Origin: JAKFWF01 sp031374115
GTDB taxonomy: Bacteria > Pseudomonadota > Alphaproteobacteria > Rhizobiales > Hyphomicrobiaceae
NCBI GenBank assembly: GCA_031374115.1
Contig: JANMNO010000071.1
Location: 1-64,000 of the forward strand
Reading direction: 5' to 3'
Length of the DNA: 64,000 nt
The translations under genes were made by a program, and so were the position numbers. Below, one piece after another: positions 26,280 through 33,641 of the stretch (positions are counted from its first letter, which is position 1; every line of letters starts with the position of its first letter). The notes beneath the pieces are model-generated. The model did no database searches. It worked only from the letters and a program-made list of their open reading frames with translations, and was not told where the DNA came from.

Positions 26280-26789
26280 ATGGCTTTAGCGTTGGATCTA
26301 ACGCGACATCGCGCTCCGATTTCGGACACGACGTTCAAGAATGAATATCTGCAAGCGTTGCGCTTGATCGAGCGGTTACATCGCCTCCTTCTCGACGTGA
26401 TCAAGAGCGAGTTCGACCGCTTCGGCGGGGCTGATCTCAATAGCGTCCAAGCATTGCTATTGTATAACATCGGCGATAGCGAGTTGACTGCCGGTGAACT
26501 CAAGACACGCGGTTATTATCTGGGGTCGAACGTTTCGTATAACTTGAAGAAACTCGTCGACATGGGGTACATCCATTACAAGCGGTCCGAAACCGACAAG
26601 CGTTCGGTGCGCGTCAGCCTTACTCAAAAAGGGCTTGATGCCTGCGACGTCGTGCAGAAATTGTATCAGCGTCAGTTGGGCTCGGTCGAAGCGGTGGCGC
26701 AAATCTCCAATGACGAACTAAGCACCGTCAACAAGTCCCTGATGCGCCTGGAGCGCTATTGGACGGATCAGATCCGCTATCAACTCTGA
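26280..26789 (+). CDS. ldtR: LdtR-type MarR/winged-helix transcriptional regulator
   Basis: A 169-residue winged-helix protein with long N-terminal dimer helices (YLQALRLIERLHRLLLDVIK) and a helix-turn-helix around LTAGELKTRGYYLGSNVSYN, recognition helix near 83-96. The wing is YIHYKRSETDKRSVRVSL. It matches the LdtR family described in Liberibacter and rhizobia, which activates the neighbouring L,D-transpeptidase gene ldtP and governs osmotic tolerance. The adjacent downstream gene is such a transpeptidase, which strongly supports the call. It is followed by its own terminator, so the two genes are separately transcribed. Confidence 0.88.
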   Translation: MALALDLTRHRAPISDTTFKNEYLQALRLIERLHRLLLDVIKSEFDRFGGADLNSVQALLLYNIGDSELTAGELKTRGYYLGSNVSYNLKKLVDMGYIHYKRSETDKRSVRVSLTQKGLDACDVVQKLYQRQLGSVEAVAQISNDELSTVNKSLMRLERYWTDQIRYQL

Positions 26790-27110
26790 CATCCAAACCT
26801 TCGTTGTTTTTTATGCAGTCGAGCGGGGCGCCAGAGCAATCTGGAGCCCCGTTTGATTTTTTGTGGCCCCGCTGCACCAGGTAAGATTAGGATTCGGCTG
26901 ACTGAATGTTCTTGCTTCCCGGCGAACCACAAATACCGCATTCACTCAAAGTCTAAACGCCGTGTAGTCCCCCTTTCGACATTCGGCTTCGGCCGCGGCG
27001 ATCCTTGTGCCGATCTAGCGCTGTGCTTTGTTTTTCGTTAACCTCACGCACTTATTGGTGGGGCTTGCAGAATTACTACGATCGCCGGACATGGCGCGGG
27101 AGTGTCGCAC
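26790..27110. other. ldtR-ldt intergenic region
   Basis: About 320 bases without a gene. It contains the ldtR terminator near its left end. The rest, unusually AT-richer than its surroundings, should hold the L,D-transpeptidase promoter and, by analogy with known LdtR systems, its LdtR operator. A TTAACC element (27039-27044) resembles a CtrA half site, but alone it is weak. I cannot pick a confident -35/-10 pair. Confidence 0.4.
26824..26862 (+). terminator. intrinsic terminator after ldtR
   Basis: CGGGGC...GCCCCG outer arms enclose a second CCAGA/TCTGG stem with a four-base loop, followed by GTTTGATTTTTT. The stem is about 11 bp with one mismatch. It lies 35 bases beyond the ldtR stop and should end that transcript before the L,D-transpeptidase gene. 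Confidence 0.8.
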
Positions 27111-28385
27111 GTGAGCAAGTCGCCCATCACGCTTTCTTTGAGAACGGTTGGCTGTCTCGCAACGCTAATGCTGGTACAGAGCATTGGCGCGACGGCAAAC
27201 GATCCGCAAGGTGGCTGGATGCGTTTTCCCGGCCAGACCAATGCCAGCACGGCGAGCCCCGACTTCGACCGCTCGTTCGTCAAGGAGTGGGAGGCCAATC
27301 CCCCCAAAGGCTTCCCCACGCTCTCGGTGGCCAACATCGAGCCAATGAAAGTTGCGATCAAACGCTATGCCGATATTGCGGAGCGCGGCGGATGGCAGCC
27401 GTTGCCCGAAGTGCAGTTATCTCCCGGCATGACAGGGCCTGCTGTCGGTATTTTGCGTATACGGCTCCTATCGTCGGGTGATTTAAAAGAAACGTCGCTC
27501 TCGGATTATTTCGACTTCTATGTCGAGAAAGCAGTAAAGCGTTTCCAGGCGTCGAACGGACTGACACCGACGGGTGTGCTCGATAAGCGCACTATCGCCG
27601 CGCTCAATGTCCCCGCGGCCGCCCGGCTTCGGCAACTGCGCGCAAACCTCGGTCGCTTGCAGGAGTTCGCTCGTCAGACCGGCAAGAAGTATGTTGTCGT
27701 AAACATTCCATCGGCGCAAATCGAAGCGGTCGAGAACGATCGCGTGGTTTCGCGGCATTCCGGCGTCGTTGGCAAGATAGACCGGCAGACCCCGTTGCTG
27801 CGCTCGGCGATCCACGAGATGAATTTCAACCCAGTTTGGACGCTGCCGCCGACGGTGATCGACAAAGACCTGATCCCCAAGGGGCAGGACATGCAAAAGC
27901 GCAGCCAGGATGTGCTCGCGAAATTCGGCATCGACGCCTACGACGGCAACGGCAAAAAGCTCGAATCATCGAAGATTAACTGGTCGAGCGGGGCCGCCAA
28001 AAACCTGATGTTCAAGCAGCAGCCTGGCAAGGACAATCCGCTTGGCTTCTTGAAGATCAACTTCCACAACAACCACTCGGTCTACATGCACGACACACCT
28101 TCGGAAACGATGTTCGGACGCAACTTCCGCGCTGCCTCTTCCGGTTGCGTGCGCGTGCAGGGGATCGAGCATCTGGCAGCTTGGCTGCTCGCCGACAACG
28201 GTTATACGCCCGAGCGGATCGAAGGCATCAAGAAGACAGGGGAGCGCCAGAACGTAACGCTGAAACGTCCAATACCGCTATATTTCGTCTACATCACCGC
28301 TTGGGCGACCGAAGATGGCATCGTCAATTTCCGCCGCGACCTCTACCAGAAGGATGGCGTGGGCGCGGTCGCCGGAGCCTACTGA
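27111..28385 (+). CDS. L,D-transpeptidase (YcbB/LdtD-like), LdtR target
   Basis: About 424 residues from GTG 27111, which has GGGAG eight bases upstream; GTG 27102 is the alternative. A signal peptide spans about 1-30, a peptidoglycan-binding domain about 107-167, and the YkuD catalytic domain about 195-385. The active-site motif is HNNHSVYMHDTP followed by SSGCVRV, with catalytic Cys346 and His327. The enzyme forms 3-3 peptidoglycan cross-links or attaches envelope proteins in the periplasm. Its position beside ldtR matches the ldtR-ldtP arrangement of Liberibacter and Sinorhizobium. It is followed 12 bases later by a metallophosphoesterase gene. Confidence 0.9.
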   Translation: MSKSPITLSLRTVGCLATLMLVQSIGATANDPQGGWMRFPGQTNASTASPDFDRSFVKEWEANPPKGFPTLSVANIEPMKVAIKRYADIAERGGWQPLPEVQLSPGMTGPAVGILRIRLLSSGDLKETSLSDYFDFYVEKAVKRFQASNGLTPTGVLDKRTIAALNVPAAARLRQLRANLGRLQEFARQTGKKYVVVNIPSAQIEAVENDRVVSRHSGVVGKIDRQTPLLRSAIHEMNFNPVWTLPPTVIDKDLIPKGQDMQKRSQDVLAKFGIDAYDGNGKKLESSKINWSSGAAKNLMFKQQPGKDNPLGFLKINFHNNHSVYMHDTPSETMFGRNFRAASSGCVRVQGIEHLAAWLLADNGYTPERIEGIKKTGERQNVTLKRPIPLYFVYITAWATEDGIVNFRRDLYQKDGVGAVAGAY

Positions 28386-28397
28386 GGACGAGCTGAA

Positions 28398-29147
28398 TTG
28401 CGTCTCGCGATCCTAGCCGACATCCACGGCAACTTAGCAGCGCTCGAGGCGGTGCTTGAAGACCTCGATCGGCGTGGCCAGATTGATCTCATCGTCAACC
28501 TCGGCGATTGCGTTTCCGGGCCGCTGTGGCCCGCCGAGACCTGCCGCCTTTTGATCGACCGCGGCTGGCCCACCGTTCGCGGCAATCACGACCGGGCAGT
28601 CGCCTTCGACGACGTCGCCGGCATGTGGTCATCAGATGCATTCGCCTATGCTGCGTTGAACGCGGACCAGCGCGCCTGGCTGGGAGCGCTTCCCTGCCTC
28701 GCCGAGTTTGCCACCGGCGTCGTTGCTTTTCATGGTCGCCCAAATAACGACAACCGATATACACTGGATGATATCGAAGGCGGCCGACTCGTTGCGACCG
28801 GTCCAGCAAAGGTTCAGAAACGTCTCGGCAAACACGCAAGTGGTGCTCGCCTCGCCCTCTGTGGTCATAGCCATCAGCCACGTTTGTTGCAGATCGCGCA
28901 GGGCGCGCTTGTCCTCAACCCCGGCAGCGTCGGCTGTCCGGCCTACGCTGATCCAGGTGGCGTCCCGCACGTCTCGGAATCCGCTTCTCCTCACGCGCGC
29001 TACGCGATCGCGCACCTTCGCGACAATGTTGACGTTGCGATCGATTTTCTTGCCGTGACCTACGATCATCACGCTGCCGCCAGGCAAGCGTCCGCCAACG
29101 GCCGACCGGAATGGGCCCACGCACTCGCGACCGGATTTCAGAAGTAA
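28398..29147 (+). CDS. metallophosphoesterase family protein (YfcE/MJ0936-like)
   Basis: A 249-residue calcineurin-like phosphoesterase. Metal motifs in order are LADIHGN (Asp-x-His at 7-9), NLGDCVSGP (GD), VRGNHDRA (GNHD), FHGRP, and CGHSHQPRL (GH-x-H). It starts with TTG at 28398 in the sequence GAGGACGAGCTGAATTG; no better ATG exists nearby, and LAILADIHGN must be near the N-terminus. Members are phosphodiesterases of varied substrate. It follows the L,D-transpeptidase by 12 bases, so co-transcription is likely, but no functional link is obvious. Confidence 0.85.
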   Translation: MRLAILADIHGNLAALEAVLEDLDRRGQIDLIVNLGDCVSGPLWPAETCRLLIDRGWPTVRGNHDRAVAFDDVAGMWSSDAFAYAALNADQRAWLGALPCLAEFATGVVAFHGRPNNDNRYTLDDIEGGRLVATGPAKVQKRLGKHASGARLALCGHSHQPRLLQIAQGALVLNPGSVGCPAYADPGGVPHVSESASPHARYAIAHLRDNVDVAIDFLAVTYDHHAAARQASANGRPEWAHALATGFQK

Positions 29148-29201
29148 ACTTGAACACCCGCTTGCCCCGGCCGATGATCCCACCTATACACTTGAGTTTT
29201 G

Positions 29202-30158
29202 ATGACAACACTCAGCGCCGCCTCTACGTTTTACTTTCCGAAGCGCCATTTATTGACCTGCGAAGGTCTGACGGCGCCGGAAATCAATTCCCTTCTCGAT
29301 CTCGCCGACAAGGCCGCCGAGATCAATCGTCAGGTCGACAAAAAGCGCGACGTGTTGCGCGGTCGAACCCTGATCAATCTGTTCTTCGAGGCTTCGACCC
29401 GCACCCAAAGCTCGTTTGAGCTCGCGGGCAAACGGCTTGGCGCCGACGTCATGAATATGAACGTCTCGACCTCGTCCGTACAAAAGGGCGAGACGCTAAT
29501 CGACACGGCGATGACGCTCAATGCCATGCGGCCGGACATCATCGTCGTGCGCCATAGCGCTGCCGGTGCGGTCGAACTGCTGAGCCAGAAGGTTGACTGC
29601 TCGGTGATCAACGCCGGCGACGGCGCGCATCAACATCCCACCCAGGCATTACTGGACGCACTCACCATTCGCCGCGCAAAAGGCCGGATTGCGGGACTTA
29701 CCGTCGCTATCTGCGGTGATATCGTGCATTCCCGAGTGGCGCGATCAAACATCGACGTGCTGAACACGCTCGGCGCGCGCGTACGTATCATCGCGCCATC
29801 GACGTTGCTGCCTTCCGAGCCCGAGCGGCTTGGCGCCGAGGTCTTCACCGACATGTGGGAAGGCCTCAAGAACGTGGACATCGTCATGATGCTGCGTTTG
29901 CAGCGGGAACGCATGCAAGGCTCTTTGGTGCCTTCGCAACGTGAGTACTATCACTTTTTCGGCCTCGACCACGAGAAGCTCGCGCTCGCCAAGCCCGACG
30001 CCCTCATCATGCACCCAGGCCCGATGAACCGTGGTGTCGAGATCGCCTCGACCGTTGCCGACCATTCCCGCAGCGTGATCCGCGAACAAGTCGAGATGGG
30101 TGTTGCCGTTCGCTCGGCAGTTCTCGAAGCGCTCGCCCGCCATCTGCCAAACCATTGA
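29202..30158 (+). CDS. pyrB: aspartate carbamoyltransferase catalytic subunit
   Basis: About 318 residues from ATG 29202 (a TTG lies just before it). The carbamoyl-phosphate motif FFEASTRTQSSFELAGKRLG is near 60-79. Further motifs are VVRHSAAGAVELL, GDGAHQHPTQALLDALT and MHPGPMNRGVEI. The enzyme makes N-carbamoyl-L-aspartate in pyrimidine synthesis. No regulatory pyrI gene is present. Instead it is overlapped by a degenerate dihydroorotase gene, the arrangement of class A/B ATCase complexes. Confidence 0.95.
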   Translation: MTTLSAASTFYFPKRHLLTCEGLTAPEINSLLDLADKAAEINRQVDKKRDVLRGRTLINLFFEASTRTQSSFELAGKRLGADVMNMNVSTSSVQKGETLIDTAMTLNAMRPDIIVVRHSAAGAVELLSQKVDCSVINAGDGAHQHPTQALLDALTIRRAKGRIAGLTVAICGDIVHSRVARSNIDVLNTLGARVRIIAPSTLLPSEPERLGAEVFTDMWEGLKNVDIVMMLRLQRERMQGSLVPSQREYYHFFGLDHEKLALAKPDALIMHPGPMNRGVEIASTVADHSRSVIREQVEMGVAVRSAVLEALARHLPNH

Positions 30159-30169
30159 AAGGGGCACCC

Positions 30170-31528
30170 GTGAACCGTCCCCGCAAACAGAGTGATCCCT
30201 CCACGCGCCCGAGCGAGCCCGCCTCCAAGCGGCGCACGGTTTTCATCAACGCGAGGTTGATCGATCCGGCGACGAATCGCGATGAGCCGGGTGGACTGCT
30301 GGTCGAAGACGGCGTGATCACCGACTTGGGCGTCCACCTTCGCCGCAACGCGCCGGATGGTGCCGCCGTCATCGATTGTAAGGCGCACGTTTTATGCCCA
30401 GGGCTGATTGATTGTCAGGTGTTTACCGGCGAACCCGGCTCCGAGCATCGCGAATCCTTGAAAACCGCGAGCCAGGCTGCGGCAGCCGGTGGCGTCACTA
30501 CCATCGTCGTAATGCCGGATACCAATCCGGTGATCGATCAGGTTGCCCTGGTCGACTTCATCCAGCGCCGCGCGCGCGACAATGCCATGGTCAACGTGCA
30601 CACGATGGCCGCGATGACCAAGGGCCTCGCCGGCGAGGAGATGACCGAGATCGGCCTACTGAAGCGCGCTGGTGCTATCGCTTTCACGAACGCCAAGACG
30701 AGTGTCATCAACACTAAGGTGATGCGCAATACACTGCTTTACGCCAAGGATCACGACGCTCTCATAGTCCATCACACCGAGGACCCCTATCTGACCGAAG
30801 GCACGGCGATGAACGCCGGTGCGGTCGCAACGCGGCTCGGCGTACCCGGCGCGTCGAAGGCTGCCGAAACCATCATCCTCGAGCGCGACGTACGGCTGGT
30901 CGAGATTACCAACGGACGCTATCACGCGTCGAACATCAGCTGCGCTGAAAGTCTGGAGATCATCAAGTCGGCAAAGGCGCGCAAGCTGCCGGTGACCTGC
31001 GGCGTGTCGATCAATCACCTGACGCTCAATGAAAACGACATTGGCCCCTACCGCACTTTCTTCAAACTTCGCCCGCCGCTCCGACGCGAGGAAGACCGCG
31101 CGGCGCTTGTGCGCGGCTTGGCATCTGGCGACGTCGATGTGATCGTGTCGGCGCATGATCCGCAGGACGTGGAGGTCAAGCGACGGCCCTTCGCCGAAGC
31201 AGCCGACGGCGCAATTGGGCTCGAAACCTTGCTGGCTGCGGCACTTCGATTGTTCCACTCCGATGACGTGAGCCTCACGGTCCTGCTGCGGGCGATGACA
31301 TCGGGTCCCGCAAGGCTATTGGGTCTTCCCGGCGGGCGGCTTGAGAAAGGTGCGCCCGCCGATTTGATCCTGGTCGACCTCGGTGAGCCGTGGGTCGTCA
31401 ACAAGGACGCACTCCGGGCGCGCTCAAAAAACACGCCCTTTGACGAGGCGAAACTGCAGGGGCGCGTGCTGCGGACCATGGTTGCGGGCGAAACCGTGTA
31501 TCACTACGCTGGTGTCGAGCGGACGTGA
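30170..31528 (+). CDS. pyrC: dihydroorotase-like protein (PyrC-prime type, metal site degenerate)
   Basis: A 452-residue amidohydrolase from GTG 30170, preceded by AAAGGGG at a five-base gap; a TTG at 30155 overlapping the pyrB stop is the alternative. The fold and MPDTNPVID-type substrate loop match dihydroorotase. The metal-binding D-x-H-x-H motif of the active enzyme reads DCQVF at 81-85, and the usual TDHAPH segment reads SAHDPQ. It is therefore probably catalytically dead and serves to assemble the ATCase, as pyrC-prime does in Pseudomonas. A second, active dihydroorotase should exist elsewhere in the genome. Confidence 0.85.
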   Translation: MNRPRKQSDPSTRPSEPASKRRTVFINARLIDPATNRDEPGGLLVEDGVITDLGVHLRRNAPDGAAVIDCKAHVLCPGLIDCQVFTGEPGSEHRESLKTASQAAAAGGVTTIVVMPDTNPVIDQVALVDFIQRRARDNAMVNVHTMAAMTKGLAGEEMTEIGLLKRAGAIAFTNAKTSVINTKVMRNTLLYAKDHDALIVHHTEDPYLTEGTAMNAGAVATRLGVPGASKAAETIILERDVRLVEITNGRYHASNISCAESLEIIKSAKARKLPVTCGVSINHLTLNENDIGPYRTFFKLRPPLRREEDRAALVRGLASGDVDVIVSAHDPQDVEVKRRPFAEAADGAIGLETLLAAALRLFHSDDVSLTVLLRAMTSGPARLLGLPGGRLEKGAPADLILVDLGEPWVVNKDALRARSKNTPFDEAKLQGRVLRTMVAGETVYHYAGVERT

Positions 31529-31559
31529 TCGCGCCGCACACGCCGGAGACGCTTCCTGA

Positions 31560-32177
31560 ATGTATGCCATGCTAACGCTGCCGGCGCTCCTCGCGATCAT
31601 CACCGGTTACCTCCTCGGTTCGATCCCGTTCGGCCTGTTGCTCACCCGCGCCGCTGGCCTCGGAGACGTTCGAGCGATCGGCTCCGGCAACATCGGTGCG
31701 ACCAATGTTTTACGCACTGGGAGTAAGGGATTGGCGGCAGCAACGCTGGTCCTTGATGCGTTGAAAGGTACCGCCTCGGTCCTGATCGCAAAGTATGGGG
31801 CGTTCGGACAGCTACCAGCACTCGACATCGGTTTTGTCGCCGGTTTCGGTGCGCTCCTGGGTCACGTGTTTCCTGTGTGGCTTGGCTTCAAAGGCGGCAA
31901 AGGTGTTGCCACCTACATCGGTATCCTGTTGGGGATGTTCTGGCCGTTCGCGGCTATCTTTTGCGGTATCTGGGTTTTGGTCGCACTCGTCATGCGCATA
32001 TCATCTCTTGCAGCTCTGGTCGCCATCGTGCTCACGCCCTTTGGAATTTGGGCATCGGGATGGCCGGAGACCGCCGTTCTGCTTCTTGTGCCATCGATGC
32101 TTCTGATCTGGAAACACGAGACCAATATCCGCCGGCTGCTCAAAGGGGAGGAACCGCGCATTGGTGCGAAATTCTGA
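31560..32177 (+). CDS. plsY: glycerol-3-phosphate 1-O-acyltransferase PlsY
   Basis: A 205-residue integral membrane enzyme with five or six helices. The three PlsY motifs are GSGNIGATNVLRTG (about 41-54), HVFPVWLGFKGGKGVAT (about 101-117) and a C-terminal HETNIRRLLKGEEPRIG (about 184-200). It transfers the acyl group from acyl-phosphate to glycerol-3-phosphate, the first step of phospholipid synthesis. The last 17 bases overlap the start of dprA. A second in-frame ATG at 31569 is possible. Confidence 0.93.
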   Translation: MYAMLTLPALLAIITGYLLGSIPFGLLLTRAAGLGDVRAIGSGNIGATNVLRTGSKGLAAATLVLDALKGTASVLIAKYGAFGQLPALDIGFVAGFGALLGHVFPVWLGFKGGKGVATYIGILLGMFWPFAAIFCGIWVLVALVMRISSLAALVAIVLTPFGIWASGWPETAVLLLVPSMLLIWKHETNIRRLLKGEEPRIGAKF

Positions 32178-33369
32178 TCGGATAAATCCGTCGCTCGTCG
32201 ATGTCGATAATGCGTTCTCGGCTGCACCGCTGCCTGTCGCCATTCTCACCGACCAGCAGAGGCTGGCCTGCCTTCGGCTGATCCGGTCAGAAAACGTCGG
32301 ACCGGTAACGTTCCGAGCGTTGATCAATCACTTCGGCGGTGCGCAAGCGGCCCTCGACGCGCTGCCGGAAGTTGCCCGCCAGGGTGGCCGCAAGCGACCG
32401 GTTCGCGTGTGCCCGCGGGATGTGGCGGAAGCCGAACTCGATGCGGCGGCTGCATCCGGTTCAAGCCCGCTGTTCACGATCGAACCTGGATACCCAGCTC
32501 TCCTGGCTCAGGTCGATGTTCCCCCGCCGCTGCTCTACGTGAAGGGTCGGTCCGAGCTGTTGAACCGGCAAGCTATCGCAATCGTTGGTTCAAGAGACGC
32601 CTCGGCTGGAGGGCGAAAGATCGCGCGCGATCTAGCGCACGGGCTGGGCGAAGCCGGATGGGTCGTGGCATCTGGCCTTGCGCGCGGCATCGATGCGGCT
32701 GCGCACATCGCGACGTTGGATACCGGCACCGTTGCTGTTCTGGCTGGCGGCACCGACAATATTTATCCGCCGGAGCATGCCGAGTTGCACGCGGCAATCG
32801 GCCGGCAAGGCTGCATTGTCAGCGAACAACCACCCGGCTTCCAGCCCCGAGGCCAGGATTTTCCACGTCGCAACCGGATCATATCAGGTCTGACCCGCGG
32901 GACGGTGGTCGTCGAAGCCGCAAAACGGTCCGGCACGTTGATCACGGCGCGGTTCGCTGGCGAGCAAGGCCGAGACGTATTCGCTGTGCCAGGCCACCCG
33001 CTCGACCCGCGCGCCGAAGGCACCAATCAACTGCTCAAGGATGGCGCAACGCTGGTCACTGAAGTCGAAGATATCTTGCGCGCGTTGCATCCGATCATTG
33101 AGCATTTCGAGGATCGGACCGCCCCGTCACTCGCTGATCGTGTTCGGTCAACGGTGTTGCCTCCACCGCCTCGCGTCGATCAGGGCGATCGCGCGACGGT
33201 AGTGGAAGCACTGGGCGCCGCCCCGATCGCCGTCGACGAGATCGTCCGCGCCACCGGGCTATCGATCCGAGCTGTGCAAATTGTCCTTATGGAGTTGTCG
33301 CTCGCCTCACGCATCACGCTGCACGGCGGCCAATTAGTATCACTTGCGGTAGATCTGTCCGAGCCATAG
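32161..33369 (+). CDS. dprA: DNA-processing protein DprA
   Basis: A 402-residue protein. The Rossmann-like DprA core shows AIVGSRDASAGGRKIARDLA, VASGLARGIDAAAH, AVLAGGTDNIYPPEH, FPRRNRIISGL and VVEAAKRSGTLITARFAGEQ, with a C-terminal winged helix at about 335-400. It loads RecA onto incoming single-stranded DNA during transformation. The TTG start at 32161 sits nine bases after GGGGAGG, within the plsY 3' end, so it is translationally coupled to plsY. Confidence 0.93.
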   Translation: MVRNSDRINPSLVDVDNAFSAAPLPVAILTDQQRLACLRLIRSENVGPVTFRALINHFGGAQAALDALPEVARQGGRKRPVRVCPRDVAEAELDAAAASGSSPLFTIEPGYPALLAQVDVPPPLLYVKGRSELLNRQAIAIVGSRDASAGGRKIARDLAHGLGEAGWVVASGLARGIDAAAHIATLDTGTVAVLAGGTDNIYPPEHAELHAAIGRQGCIVSEQPPGFQPRGQDFPRRNRIISGLTRGTVVVEAAKRSGTLITARFAGEQGRDVFAVPGHPLDPRAEGTNQLLKDGATLVTEVEDILRALHPIIEHFEDRTAPSLADRVRSTVLPPPPRVDQGDRATVVEALGAAPIAVDEIVRATGLSIRAVQIVLMELSLASRITLHGGQLVSLAVDLSEP

Positions 33370-33443
33370 ACCCAGGTGACACATAGCCTGATTTGTCAAC
33401 GCTACCGTCCGTTTCCACTTTCGCAAATCACCCCCCTCGAGAG

Positions 33444-33472
33444 CTAAATGACTAATTTAGTTGCCTTTTTTT
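33444..33472 (+). terminator. possible intrinsic terminator after dprA
   Basis: An AT-rich hairpin CTAAAT/ATTTAG with a five-base loop, then TTGCC and a run of seven T, 75 bases after the dprA stop. The stem is weak but the U-tract is strong. It would separate the pyrB-dprA transcript from topA. Confidence 0.55.
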
Positions 33473-33491
33473 CGTCTGACACCGGTCGTGT

Positions 33492-33520
33492 TTGACAGTT
33501 GAGTTGTGATCTCCCATGTT
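33492..33520 (+). promoter_or_regulatory. possible sigma-70 promoter for topA
   Basis: A perfect TTGACA at 33492-33497, a 17-base spacer, then CATGTT at 33515-33520 as a poor -10. It lies about 120 bases upstream of the topA ATG and just after the putative dprA terminator. Confidence 0.4.
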
Positions 33521-33641
33521 CCCGCCGCTCTCGGAGCCCATCAGACATTTCGTCCGGCGGCACCATCTCCTACCCCGAACGGCTTCGATTTAAGCTCGTC
33601 CGGTTGCCGGGCTGCCGTTGCCATTAACCCTATCGGTGTGC

